Shown: positions 1 to 7,739 of the stretch, piece by piece | Numbering within the stretch: the first letter of the stretch is position 1 | Layout of the letters: each line of letters starts with the position of its first letter | NCBI GenBank assembly: GCA_944320865.1 | Contig: CALUJC010000025.1 | Span: forward strand, 1 to 49,094 | DNA: 49,094 bases | Reading direction: 5' to 3' | Source of the DNA: an uncultured Bacteroides sp. | Lineage (GTDB): Bacteria > Bacteroidota > Bacteroidia > Bacteroidales > Bacteroidaceae | Made by a program: the position numbers and the translations under genes | The notes under the pieces: generated by a model | The model's database searches: none | Told to the model about the DNA's origin: nothing | The model's input: the letters and a program-made list of their open reading frames with translations, nothing else

Positions 1-253
1 ATATAGTAATAGGAAAGATGCCAACGGCTAAATCAAAGCCGCTGCACCCCATGCGTGGAAATCGTGAATTTTATTCCTGTAACAGACGATGTAAATTCCC
101 ATATTGTACTTTCTATATTCCTACTTTGGTGTGCAAAAGTAGGGAAAAAAGGAATAGAACGTAACCTTATATACACCCTCTTTTAAAGTATTTTAACCAC
201 ACTTTTATACGTATCCCACTGTATATTAATCGTTTGATGTTTAATCTGATTCT
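1..253. other. Intergenic edge region, no gene assigned
   Basis: No convincing coding sequence is visible in these AT-rich 253 bases. A perfect TAnnTTTG box lies on the minus strand at 134-141, so a gene transcribed leftward out of the window is likely. A short open stretch on the minus strand from an ATG at 52 to the window edge could be its first codons, but at 17 codons this cannot be judged. The leftward channel gene ends at 254 and no clear terminator hairpin separates it from this box. Confidence 0.4.
134..141 (-). promoter_or_regulatory. Promoter -7 box (TACTTTTG) facing left
   Basis: The minus strand reads TACTTTTG, a perfect match to the Bacteroidetes -7 consensus TAnnTTTG. I see no good TTTG at the -33 position. 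It would start a transcript running left out of the window. Confidence 0.35.
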
Positions 254-2254
254 TTACAATGATGGGGGAGTATCGAAATTCACCATCAACGGAATGCCCG
301 CCGCAATGCACTTGTCATAGTTCACGGAATCCTCACTCAGCTCATCATACGGGCAAATGTCGGGATGAACCAGTCTTCTCTTGTATTCCTTCCTCAAAAC
401 ATCGTCTTTACGAATGCTTTCCAACTCCTCCGAAGTAGGTTTCCTATACCCTAACAGCAGTTTTTCCACATTCCAACGGTTATGCTCCACTTTGGCAAGG
501 CAATCTATCTGTGCAGAATCCAACTGTAAATTGTCATAATCCGTAATACCCAGTGAACGAAGCTTTAACCGGATAGAATAGGCATTGTACAAGTTAGACC
601 ACTGAAGTGCTACCGGAAGTTGGTTCCAGTAATCAGCTAATACAGTCTCAGCAGGCAATGCCTCCGGCAACGACTTGTACTGATTATAATACGTATATAT
701 ATAATTTACCGATTGGGCCAAAAGGATATTCCGGTTGTCCAAATCATAACAATTACTAAGCATACCGAAGGGGAATACATGCGAATATTTATGACTGTCT
801 TCTTCCGTTTTCTTACTATTCAGCATGGCCAACAAGGCTGCCGATGTTTCCTGCCGAATCAATACGGGAATGTTTTTATCATAGACGTTATCGGGCAAAT
901 ATAACCCCATGGCCATACTCTGCGGAGGATAATTCAAACAAATGGCTATGGTCAGCAATTCATTTTCTTCATTCGCCCAATTCCGAATCAAATTTTGGAT
1001 TGCCGGACTTTCGGCGCGACCTTTAATGAATTCAAATCCTACATCCAGGAAGTCTGCATCTTTCCCTTGAAAGCGAGTGGGCGGGAGAAGGGTCTTTTTC
1101 AGTTCTCCTTCGCTTGTCACTTCACAATACGTTGTGGAAGCCACCTCGAAATAATGGCGATAGCGGCCACGGAAGAAATTCATTTCCTCATCCGCCACCT
1201 CATCAATGAAAGTAATGATACTCTTATGACGGCCATCCAAACAGAAATTAGGAAAGTGAAGCAATTGGGCAGCCTCCACACCAAGTGCCACCCCCATCCG
1301 ACTCATGCCGATAATGACCAAATGCACATGTTTATTACTGTCTGCCGTGATTGGTTCCCTGTCCAGCAACGGATATTCTATAAATTCATCACCCGCAACA
1401 TAATGCCCTTTCACCAGCACCTTCTTTGCCCACTCCTCATAAAAGTTGAACGGACGAAACTTGATATATTGACGCCATTCAGAGGAAAGGTCTGTCACTT
1501 GGAAAGCGGCAAAAGTAGTCTGATACTCAAACAACACCGTAAAAGTTTTCTTAGGGCAATCTTTGTGCTGCTTATGAATATCGACTATCTTTTTCAAGCA
1601 TTCTATATTCAAGGAGTCATGGTCGTGCTCATTCCTTTCGCCTATCAGGAAAATCTCTCTGGCTTGCGGAGTATACAATTTCTTCAAGTCTTCTGCCGAA
1701 TCTCTACGCGCATAGAGAATAACAATGCGCTTTTCATCTTTTGCACCAAGTTCCGTATGTATTTTACTTCTTACCTCCGGGGTTGGCATGCAACTCTGCA
1801 CTAATATGTAACAATTGCCATAACGGCTATCGTTACAAATCTGCCTGATGAGCATAGGTACCATGTCATCAAAACCGATAATAACGACGTGCCCCTGCAT
1901 CGGATAGCTTATGTCACCATCACGATACCGCTCTACCCTTCGCTCCAACATATTGGAAAGGACAGAAATAAGCAACCCGCAGAATAGAATCAACCCTACT
2001 ACAGATACCGTAACCGCCAACCAGCGCGGTATGCCAGTCACGCTCCACACACTCCCAGGGTCAATAAACAAACTGATGACCTGATACAGAAATCCATCCG
2101 AATCGGCCGTCAAATCCAGACAAGAGCGGCAAACCACGTAGCTGACAATAAAAACAAGAAAAATGACAACACAAAGCCATAGCAATTGCCTCCAACCTTT
2201 ACCTGAAAAAGAACGGTCGAAATGAAAAACAAATATCCGAGTAAAAAAGTCCAT
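254..2254 (-). CDS. Ion-channel-like membrane protein with two RCK/TrkA-N-like domains and a C-terminal RyR-like domain
   Basis: The 666-residue protein has an N-terminal hydrophobic helix (about residues 22-45), a short loop that could hold a pore helix, and a second helix (about 78-100), followed by a basic stretch. Two Rossmann-like segments follow: GHVVIIGFDD near residue 120, and HLVIIGMSRMG near residue 310 with an acidic FIDE end of a beta strand. This order recalls two-TM channels with tandem RCK domains (BK, and CASTOR/POLLUX-type channels). The last ~110 residues contain VEHNRWNVEKLLLGYR and CPYDELSEDSVNYD, resembling the RyR domain found in ryanodine receptors and in many bacterial proteins. 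No TVGYG-type K+ filter is visible, so selectivity is unknown. The gene lies 29 bp after the small RyR protein gene on the same strand, so the two are probably co-transcribed. The domain order is what I see; channel function is inference. Confidence 0.75.
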   Translation of the reverse strand: MDFFTRIFVFHFDRSFSGKGWRQLLWLCVVIFLVFIVSYVVCRSCLDLTADSDGFLYQVISLFIDPGSVWSVTGIPRWLAVTVSVVGLILFCGLLISVLSNMLERRVERYRDGDISYPMQGHVVIIGFDDMVPMLIRQICNDSRYGNCYILVQSCMPTPEVRSKIHTELGAKDEKRIVILYARRDSAEDLKKLYTPQAREIFLIGERNEHDHDSLNIECLKKIVDIHKQHKDCPKKTFTVLFEYQTTFAAFQVTDLSSEWRQYIKFRPFNFYEEWAKKVLVKGHYVAGDEFIEYPLLDREPITADSNKHVHLVIIGMSRMGVALGVEAAQLLHFPNFCLDGRHKSIITFIDEVADEEMNFFRGRYRHYFEVASTTYCEVTSEGELKKTLLPPTRFQGKDADFLDVGFEFIKGRAESPAIQNLIRNWANEENELLTIAICLNYPPQSMAMGLYLPDNVYDKNIPVLIRQETSAALLAMLNSKKTEEDSHKYSHVFPFGMLSNCYDLDNRNILLAQSVNYIYTYYNQYKSLPEALPAETVLADYWNQLPVALQWSNLYNAYSIRLKLRSLGITDYDNLQLDSAQIDCLAKVEHNRWNVEKLLLGYRKPTSEELESIRKDDVLRKEYKRRLVHPDICPYDELSEDSVNYDKCIAAGIPLMVNFDTPPSL

Positions 2255-2283
2255 AACCTTATAGCATTAAATTTCGCACTACC

Positions 2284-2580
2284 TTATCCGTTACTCCCAA
2301 CAATGTTGTAGCCCAATTTTAAAATCAACTTCAATGTCTGTACAGCTGTCTGGCGATCATATTCACGTTCCGATTCAGGCAACTCGTCATAAGAGACCAG
2401 GCAAGGATGCGTTTTGGCCGCATCATCGCGGACTGGACCATAACGCCAGCCTTCCTTCATCCGCCCTTCCGCCCAAACTTCATGCACATTGCGGGCCATC
2501 TTCTCTGTCAAACACTCCAGATAATCGGGTAACTGCACATCTCCCGTATCCACCGGAGAAGGTAAATACTGCTTTCTCAT
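2284..2580 (-). CDS. Stand-alone RyR domain protein
   Basis: This 98-residue protein is almost entirely one RyR domain (the repeat family first defined in ryanodine receptors). The diagnostic stretch is HEVWAEGRMKEGWRYGPVRD followed by KTHPCLVSYDELPESEREYD, with the conserved W, GW and the PYDEL-like SYDEL motif. It has no signal peptide or membrane helix, so it should be cytosolic. Bacterial RyR domains are known, including a solved Bacteroides structure, but their ligand is unknown to me. It is the first gene of a leftward pair; the next gene, a channel-like protein, ends in its own RyR-like domain. This suggests the two work in one pathway, for example through a shared small-molecule ligand or partner. 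Confidence 0.85.
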   Translation of the reverse strand: MRKQYLPSPVDTGDVQLPDYLECLTEKMARNVHEVWAEGRMKEGWRYGPVRDDAAKTHPCLVSYDELPESEREYDRQTAVQTLKLILKLGYNIVGSNG

Positions 2581-2701
2581 AAACTTTTGCTGATAATAGT
2601 TTTTCCATTGGCAATATTAAAAAATATATCTGAACAACACAATAAATGGACAATCCATTTTCTATCTACACTACTTAATCTACAAAAAACTTGGATAAGG
2701 G

Positions 2702-2733
2702 CTTGCCTATTCCAAACAAAAGTACTACCTTCG
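2702..2733 (+). promoter_or_regulatory. Promoter of tRNA-Lys
   Basis: CTTG at 2702-2705, a 20-bp spacer and TACCTTCG at 2726-2733 match the Bacteroidetes -33/-7 pattern (TTTG, TAnnTTTG) with one mismatch in each box. The predicted start near 2738 is about 20 bp before the tRNA. Confidence 0.6.
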
Positions 2734-2757
2734 CGCCGGATTTCCCAAAAGGTCGTT

Positions 2758-2830
2758 GCACCCTTAGCTCAGTTGGTAGAGCAACTGACTCTTAATCAGT
2801 GGGTCCAGGGTTCGAATCCCTGAGGGTGTA
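2758..2830 (+). tRNA. tRNA-Lys (anticodon CTT)
   Basis: A full cloverleaf can be drawn. The acceptor stem GCACCCT pairs with AGGGTGT (one G-U pair). The D arm is GCTC...GAGC, the anticodon stem ACTGA/TCAGT encloses loop CTCTTAA with anticodon CTT (codon AAG), and the T arm is CAGGG-TTCGAAT-CCCTG. The discriminator is A2830. CCA is not encoded and must be added after transcription. Confidence 0.97.
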
Positions 2831-2904
2831 CATTTTACCAAACAAAGAGGCTACTTCTTTTTTCTTAAAGAGGTGGCCTTTATTACTAATGAAAATATTC
2901 CTCC

Positions 2905-3429
2905 ATGAAGAATCAAGAATTGCTGCAATCTCTCTCAAAAGAAAAGCTAATCCGACTCATAGAAGACTACTCCAAAAACTGGTTGGCTATGGATGGTGTA
3001 TGGTTTCAATCGGTAGAACACATGCGAGGTATGGACGAAGCGATGTATCACGATGCAGAAGCTTGGAAAAGATATACGGTAATAGAAGGCAAACGCATCA
3101 AGCAATTTCTGGAACTACCCGAATATCCCGGTTTGGAAGGCCTTGCCCTCGCCCTGCAATTCCGCTTTTATGCCAACCTTAATGAAGCCGACATTATATG
3201 GGAAGATGAAAAAACAACGCTCATCTACCGAACCCGCGAATGCCGCGTACAACGGGCACGTGAACGCAAAGGCATGCCTTTCCACCCCTGCAAACCTGTA
3301 GGTGAAATAGAATATGCAGGCTTTGCTCGTGCCATAGACGAACGCATCGCCTGCCAATGCCTCAGTTGCTTCCCCGATATCACCGACCTCTCCTGTTGCT
3401 GCGCTTGGAAGTTTTGGATGGAAAAATAA
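2905..3429 (+). CDS. Conserved cytosolic protein of unknown function (DUF6125-like)
   Basis: The 174-residue soluble protein begins MKNQELLQSLSKEKL and has no signal peptide or membrane helix. It is rich in Trp and Cys. The C-terminal third carries CRVQRARERKG, HPCKPVG and a Cys-dense tail (ACQCLSCFPD...LSCCCAWKF), which suggests metal or cofactor binding. I associate it tentatively with the DUF6125 family of Bacteroidetes and anaerobe cytosolic proteins; no reaction is known to me. It follows tRNA-Lys by 74 bp and may be expressed by read-through from that promoter. It ends 1 bp before the stem of a strong bidirectional terminator. Confidence 0.75.
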   Translation: MKNQELLQSLSKEKLIRLIEDYSKNWLAMDGVWFQSVEHMRGMDEAMYHDAEAWKRYTVIEGKRIKQFLELPEYPGLEGLALALQFRFYANLNEADIIWEDEKTTLIYRTRECRVQRARERKGMPFHPCKPVGEIEYAGFARAIDERIACQCLSCFPDITDLSCCCAWKFWMEK

Positions 3430-3430
3430 T

Positions 3431-3474
3431 AAATGAAAAATCCCCGCTGAAAAGTCAACGGGGATTTTTCATTT
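3431..3474. terminator. Bidirectional intrinsic terminator
   Basis: A perfect 16-bp inverted repeat: AAATGAAAAATCCCCG at 3431-3446 and CGGGGATTTTTCATTT at 3459-3474, with a 12-base loop. The A-rich left arm and T-rich right arm let it work in both directions, ending the upstream rightward gene and the leftward tRNA-Cys. Confidence 0.9.
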
Positions 3475-3477
3475 AGA

Positions 3478-3552
3478 TGGAGGTACCTGGCGGATTCGAA
3501 CCGCCGTACGCGGTTTTGCAGACCGCTGACTAAGCCACTCATCCAAGGTACC
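3478..3552 (-). tRNA. tRNA-Cys (anticodon GCA)
   Basis: On the minus strand the acceptor GGTACCT pairs with AGGTACC. The anticodon stem GCGGT/ACCGC encloses CTGCAAA, giving anticodon GCA. The T arm is GGCGG-TTCGAAT-CCGCC. The discriminator is U, the identity base of tRNA-Cys, and CCA is encoded (3478-3480), unlike the nearby tRNA-Lys. Confidence 0.97.
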
Positions 3553-3575
3553 AATTCCTTTTTGGGTTGCGGGTG

Positions 3576-3606
3576 CAAAGGTAATGCTTTTTCCCGAACC
3601 TGCAAC
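3576..3606 (-). promoter_or_regulatory. Promoter of tRNA-Cys
   Basis: On the minus strand GTTG (3606-3603), a 19-bp spacer and a perfect TACCTTTG (3583-3576) form a good Bacteroidetes promoter, starting about 20 bp before the tRNA 5' end. It overlaps the end of the Cys-rich protein gene. Confidence 0.65.
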
Positions 3607-3827
3607 TATACACAACAACTTTTCTTGTTTTTTTTCGTCAATGAGGCAGATTTACCACCCCATTTCGCATCTGATGCACCTGAACAATGGCAACAACCAC
3701 CAGAACAGGAGTCGCAAAGTGACTGCTTCCGTTTCATTTTACGAATAGAAAAATAAATCTTACCTCCTATCCGCAGGACACACAGCACCAGCACCAACAG
3801 GACTATCCAATCTTGCCAACCGCTCAT
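3606..3827 (-). CDS. FeoB-associated Cys-rich membrane protein
   Basis: I start this 73-residue protein at the ATG at 3827 (MSGWQDW), because that ATGA overlaps the feoAB stop by 4 bp, the usual sign of translational coupling. The longer open frame to 3917 lies inside feoAB and is not supported. One membrane helix (about residues 6-25) is followed by a basic stretch FSIRKMKRKQ and a Cys-rich tail with CDSCSGGCCHC and a terminal KKSCCV. This fits the FeoB-associated Cys-rich membrane protein family found next to feoB in Bacteroidetes and Firmicutes. Its biochemical role is not established; handling of ferrous iron on the cytoplasmic face of FeoB is plausible. Confidence 0.88.
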   Translation of the reverse strand: MSGWQDWIVLLVLVLCVLRIGGKIYFSIRKMKRKQSLCDSCSGGCCHCSGASDAKWGGKSASLTKKNKKSCCV

Positions 3828-6292
3828 ACGAACCAACCTCCTATCTGATAAACCATAAATGACACTATCCAGGCTAATGCCGTAGTATAGAAAACCGTGA
3901 ACAACGCCCATTTCCAACTACCAGTCTCCCCTTTAATGGCTGCTATCGTGGCTATGCACGGGAAATATATCAGGACAAAAACCAAGTAAGTAAAAGCTAC
4001 CAGCGGAGTTATGGGAATCCGTTCGCCTAAAGTCGTTGCATCTGTATTAGCATCATCGGCATAAAGCACACCCAATGTACTAACAACCAACTCCTTGGCT
4101 CCCACACCCGAAAGAATGCCCACACCCATTTTCCAATCAAAACCCAACGGCTCGATGACCGGCTCCATAGCCTTGCCAATCTGGCCAATATAGGAATTCT
4201 CTTGCTGGTCGTGCACGTTAGTATAACTATCGTGGTCAGGATAATATCCCAACGCCCAAATCACAATAGAAGCCAGCATGATGATGCCGCCCATTTTCTT
4301 CAGGTATTGGGCACCTTTTTCCCAAGTATGGCGGAAAATGGTCTTTGAAGTGGGCAGACGGTATGGAGGCAACTCCATAACGAAAGGTGTGTCATCTCCT
4401 TTCACAAGAAAGCGACAAAACAGGCGTGCCATGATAACTGCCAGCACGATGCCTATGGCATAGATGGACAGCAACACCAGGCTGGCACACCCTGGGAAAA
4501 AGGCTCCTGTCAGCAACAGATAAAGCGGCAAACGGGCACTGCACGACATCAGCGGCGTGATGAGCATAGTCACCAAGCGGCTTTTACGGTTCTCGATGGT
4601 GCGCGAAGCCATAATGGCAGGCACATTGCACCCGAATCCCATAATGAGCGGGATGAAAGACTTACCATGCAGCCCCATCTTGTGCATAATCTTGTCCATA
4701 ATGAAAGCGGCACGGGCCATATAGCCAGAATCTTCCATCAACGAAATAAAGAAGTATAGGATAAGGATGTTGGGCAGGAACACGATGACGCCTCCCACAC
4801 CTCCGATGATACCGTCTATCAACATATCCTTCAGCGGTCCCTCGCCCATATGGTCATGAATGAAGTCGCCCAAAGCACCCACTCCCATCTCTATCCATTC
4901 CTGCGGATAGGCACCCAACGTAAAGGTCACCTCGAACATAACATACATAAAGAGGAAAAATATGGGATACCCCCACAAGCGGTGCGTCACAACGGCATCA
5001 ATGATGTGGGTGGTGCGCGAAGTCTCCTGATGGTTGTCAACAAACGTCTCGCGAAGTGCCCCGGAAATAAATCCGTACTTGGCATCGGTAATAGCCTGTT
5101 CCGACTCCTCGCCCAGCACCTGCCGTATGCGTTCCTCCTCCCTATTGCGAGTGGCCAGAATCTCTTTCCCGTTGGGCAATTGCGAAGCCACATCCTCCAA
5201 GTCTTTATCATTCTCCAGCAATTTGATGGCCAAAAAGCGGGTAGAATACTTATGACGTATGGCCTCATTTTGGCTGATGGCAGCCTTCACCGCATCGATG
5301 CTGCGCTCCAGTTCTGCCCCGTGGTTGATATGGATATGATGGAAATAGCGCTGCGGCTGATGGTCTTCGGCATCGGAACCAAACGGATGGTCGGGCACAT
5401 ACTCACGGTGCCAATCGCGTAAATCACCTTGCACGTCTGCACGGATTTTACCCTTCGCATCCACAAAATCACCTCCTTCATAGAGGTTGATAATGACGTG
5501 AAACAAGCGGTCGATACCCTTACCCGTGCGGCTCACCGTAGGCACCATGGGCACCCCCAGCAACTGGCTCAGCGCCAAGTAGTCCAGCGTATTGCCGCTT
5601 GCCTCCAACTCATCGTACATATTGAGCGCCACCACCATACGCACGTTCATGTCTATCAGCTGAGTGGTGAGATAAAGGTTGCGTTCCAAGTTGGACGAGT
5701 CGACCACGTTGATGATGATGTCCGGAGTCTCGTCAATGATATGGCGGCGCACATACAATTCCTCCGGCGAATAGGCGGAGAGAGAATAAGTGCCCGGCAA
5801 GTCCACCAACCGGAAATGGTAACCTTGAAAGTCAAAGAAGCCCTCCTTGGCATCCACCGTGACGCCGCTGTAGTTGCCCACATGTTCGTGCGAACCGCTG
5901 GCAATGTTGAACAATGAAGTCTTCCCGCAATTAGGATTACCTACCAAGGCCACGTTGATGGTGCGCCGTTTGCCCAACGCCATGCGTTTCAGCGTTTCAT
6001 CGTCCAAGGGAATGTCTTCGTGCAGGCCCTGGGGCGACTCTTCGTTTCTGAACAAGGTCTTCGCTTCTTCTTCACTGATGATTTCTATCATCTCGGCTTC
6101 CTGCCGGCGGAGGGAGATTTCATAACCCATCACCTTATATTTAATAGGGTCTTTCAACGGGGCGTTGAGCAATACCTCTACCGTTTTTCCTTTGATGAAG
6201 CCCATCTCCACAATGCGCTTGCGGAATCCACCGTGTCCCAATACCTTGACGATGACTCCCTTTTGCCCTGTGTTAAGTTCAGATAACCGCAT
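3824..6292 (-). CDS. feoB: Ferrous iron transporter, FeoA-FeoB fusion
   Basis: The 822-residue protein imports Fe2+ across the inner membrane. Residues 1-75 are a FeoA (SH3-like) domain. A linker leads to the G domain with G1 GNPNCGKTS (118-126), G3 DLPG (164-167) and G4 NMYD (224-227). The C-terminal half, from about residue 430, has many membrane helices with the FeoB Gate signature, including GFGCNVPAIMASRTIENRKS and a PLMSCSARLPLY stretch with the conserved Cys. FeoA is a separate protein in E. coli; this fusion is common in Bacteroidetes. A consensus promoter sits 41 bp upstream of the start. The Cys-rich partner gene overlaps its end. Confidence 0.96.
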   Translation of the reverse strand: MRLSELNTGQKGVIVKVLGHGGFRKRIVEMGFIKGKTVEVLLNAPLKDPIKYKVMGYEISLRRQEAEMIEIISEEEAKTLFRNEESPQGLHEDIPLDDETLKRMALGKRRTINVALVGNPNCGKTSLFNIASGSHEHVGNYSGVTVDAKEGFFDFQGYHFRLVDLPGTYSLSAYSPEELYVRRHIIDETPDIIINVVDSSNLERNLYLTTQLIDMNVRMVVALNMYDELEASGNTLDYLALSQLLGVPMVPTVSRTGKGIDRLFHVIINLYEGGDFVDAKGKIRADVQGDLRDWHREYVPDHPFGSDAEDHQPQRYFHHIHINHGAELERSIDAVKAAISQNEAIRHKYSTRFLAIKLLENDKDLEDVASQLPNGKEILATRNREEERIRQVLGEESEQAITDAKYGFISGALRETFVDNHQETSRTTHIIDAVVTHRLWGYPIFFLFMYVMFEVTFTLGAYPQEWIEMGVGALGDFIHDHMGEGPLKDMLIDGIIGGVGGVIVFLPNILILYFFISLMEDSGYMARAAFIMDKIMHKMGLHGKSFIPLIMGFGCNVPAIMASRTIENRKSRLVTMLITPLMSCSARLPLYLLLTGAFFPGCASLVLLSIYAIGIVLAVIMARLFCRFLVKGDDTPFVMELPPYRLPTSKTIFRHTWEKGAQYLKKMGGIIMLASIVIWALGYYPDHDSYTNVHDQQENSYIGQIGKAMEPVIEPLGFDWKMGVGILSGVGAKELVVSTLGVLYADDANTDATTLGERIPITPLVAFTYLVFVLIYFPCIATIAAIKGETGSWKWALFTVFYTTALAWIVSFMVYQIGGWFV

Positions 6293-6332
6293 ATTCAGTC
6301 CGTTCTATTTCTTTTTCTTTTCAAATTCCGCA

Positions 6333-6364
6333 CAAAGGTAACAGTTCTCCCGATAGGGTGCAAG
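6333..6364 (-). promoter_or_regulatory. Promoter of feoAB
   Basis: On the minus strand CTTG (6364-6361), 20 bp, then a perfect TACCTTTG (6340-6333). The expected start near 6327 leaves a leader of about 35 bases before the feoAB ATG at 6292. I see no clear Fur-type palindrome overlapping it. Confidence 0.7.
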
Positions 6365-6463
6365 CAATTTAGAATGTTTTTAAATAACTCCTCCGCCGCC
6401 GATGCACCGCCTGGCCGGTCCTAAGGCAACGCTTTGACGGCATGTTTGTGCTGACTTTCCACC

Positions 6464-6551
6464 CGTCCCACTGCAGTGAGACGGTCGTCCTACTCCAGTG
6501 AGACAGTCGTCCCATTGCAGTGGGACGGTTGTACCACTGTAATGGGACGGG
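6464..6551. repeat. Four tandem 22-bp palindromic units
   Basis: Units start at 6464, 6486, 6508 and 6530, each exactly 22 bp. The first unit is close to a perfect palindrome around CCACTGCAGTG, flanked by CGTC and GACG; later units differ mainly by substitutions that keep most of the pairing. The array lies in the 487-bp spacer between divergent feoAB and ftsY. Apart from this array and the two promoters I see no other feature in that spacer. Confidence 0.85.
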
Positions 6552-6702
6552 TGCATTGATACGTAAATCAGGCATGAAAAGTACCTGTTTCAGCCCGGCT
6601 CGCCCCACTCCTTGCCCAGCCACGCTCTGACATGAACCAAGGCGAAGCCCATTTTTTCACCGATTGCCCCCCTGCATGCAAGGTTTTCCCAAAGATTTGT
6701 TG

Positions 6703-6710
6703 TATTTTTG
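6703..6710 (+). promoter_or_regulatory. Promoter -7 box of ftsY-rimO
   Basis: TATTTTTG is a perfect TAnnTTTG box, 70 bp before the ftsY start. No TTTG is seen at the -33 position. Confidence 0.5.
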
Positions 6711-6779
6711 TAACCTGTAAGGCCATGCCCGGCATCCGTGCCTACTCAGACCTTGCCACACATTTTAAGCAAAGGAATT

Positions 6780-7739
6780 ATGGGACTTTTTAGTTTTTTT
6801 TCCAAAGAGAAGAAGGAAACCTTGGACAAGGGGCTGTCCAAGACCAAAGAAAACGTGTTCAACAAGATTGCCCGCGCCATCGCCGGGAAGTCGAAGGTGG
6901 ACGACGAAGTGCTGGACAACCTGGAAGAGGTGCTCATCACCTCGGACGTGGGGGTGGAAACTACCCTGAAAATCATTGAGCGCATTGAGAAACGCGCAGC
7001 AACAGACAAATACATGAACGCGCAGGAGCTGAACAGCATCCTCCGCGACGAAATAGCCGCCCTACTCACCGAGAACAATACGGAAGACGTAGACGACTTT
7101 GAAGCGCCCATCGCCCGGAAGCCCTACGTCATTATGGTAGTCGGCGTGAACGGAGTGGGCAAGACCACCACCATAGGCAAGCTGGCCTACCAGTTCAAGA
7201 AAGCCGGCAAATCGGTCTACCTGGGAGCTGCCGACACCTTCCGCGCCGCCGCCGTGGAGCAGCTGATGATATGGGGCGAACGCGTAGGCGTGCCAGTCAT
7301 CAAGCAGAAGATGGGTGCCGACCCCGCATCGGTAGCCTTCGACACGCTGAACTCGGCAGTAGCCAACGGGGCCGATGTGGTCATCATCGACACGGCCGGA
7401 CGCCTGCACAACAAAGTAGGATTGATGAACGAGCTGACCAAGATAAAGAACGTGATGAAGAAGGTGGTGCCCGACGCCCCCGATGAGGTGTTGCTCGTGC
7501 TGGACGGCTCCACAGGGCAGAATGCCTTCGAGCAAGCCAAACAGTTCACCCTGGCCACCGAAGTCACCGCCATGGCCGTCACCAAGCTGGACGGCACTGC
7601 CAAGGGAGGCGTGGTCATCGGCATTTCCGACCAGTTCAAAATACCTGTAAAATACATCGGCCTGGGCGAAGGCATGGAAGACTTGCAGGTGTTCCGCAGA
7701 AAAGAATTCGTAGACTCACTCTTCGGCGACAACAAATGA
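6780..7739 (+). CDS. ftsY: Signal recognition particle receptor FtsY
   Basis: FtsY is the SRP receptor GTPase that docks ribosome-nascent-chain-SRP complexes at the inner membrane. The 319-residue form starts at the ATG at 6780 (MGLFSFFSKEKKE), 5 bases after an AGGA-like site; a frame extending to 6738 adds 14 residues with no homology logic. The short N-terminal hydrophobic/basic region is followed by the NG domain: G1 GVNGVGKTT (122-130), the DTFRAAAVEQL insertion-box signature (152-162), DTAGR (204-208) and TKLDGTAKGG (268-277). The long acidic A domain of E. coli FtsY is missing, as in many bacteria. Its stop overlaps the rimO start (ATGA). Confidence 0.96.
   Translation: MGLFSFFSKEKKETLDKGLSKTKENVFNKIARAIAGKSKVDDEVLDNLEEVLITSDVGVETTLKIIERIEKRAATDKYMNAQELNSILRDEIAALLTENNTEDVDDFEAPIARKPYVIMVVGVNGVGKTTTIGKLAYQFKKAGKSVYLGAADTFRAAAVEQLMIWGERVGVPVIKQKMGADPASVAFDTLNSAVANGADVVIIDTAGRLHNKVGLMNELTKIKNVMKKVVPDAPDEVLLVLDGSTGQNAFEQAKQFTLATEVTAMAVTKLDGTAKGGVVIGISDQFKIPVKYIGLGEGMEDLQVFRRKEFVDSLFGDNK

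Noticed and set aside
6369-6623. 84-codon minus-strand frame over the 22-bp array
   Set aside because: It reads through the palindromic repeats and has no domain, no ribosome-binding site and no neighbour logic.
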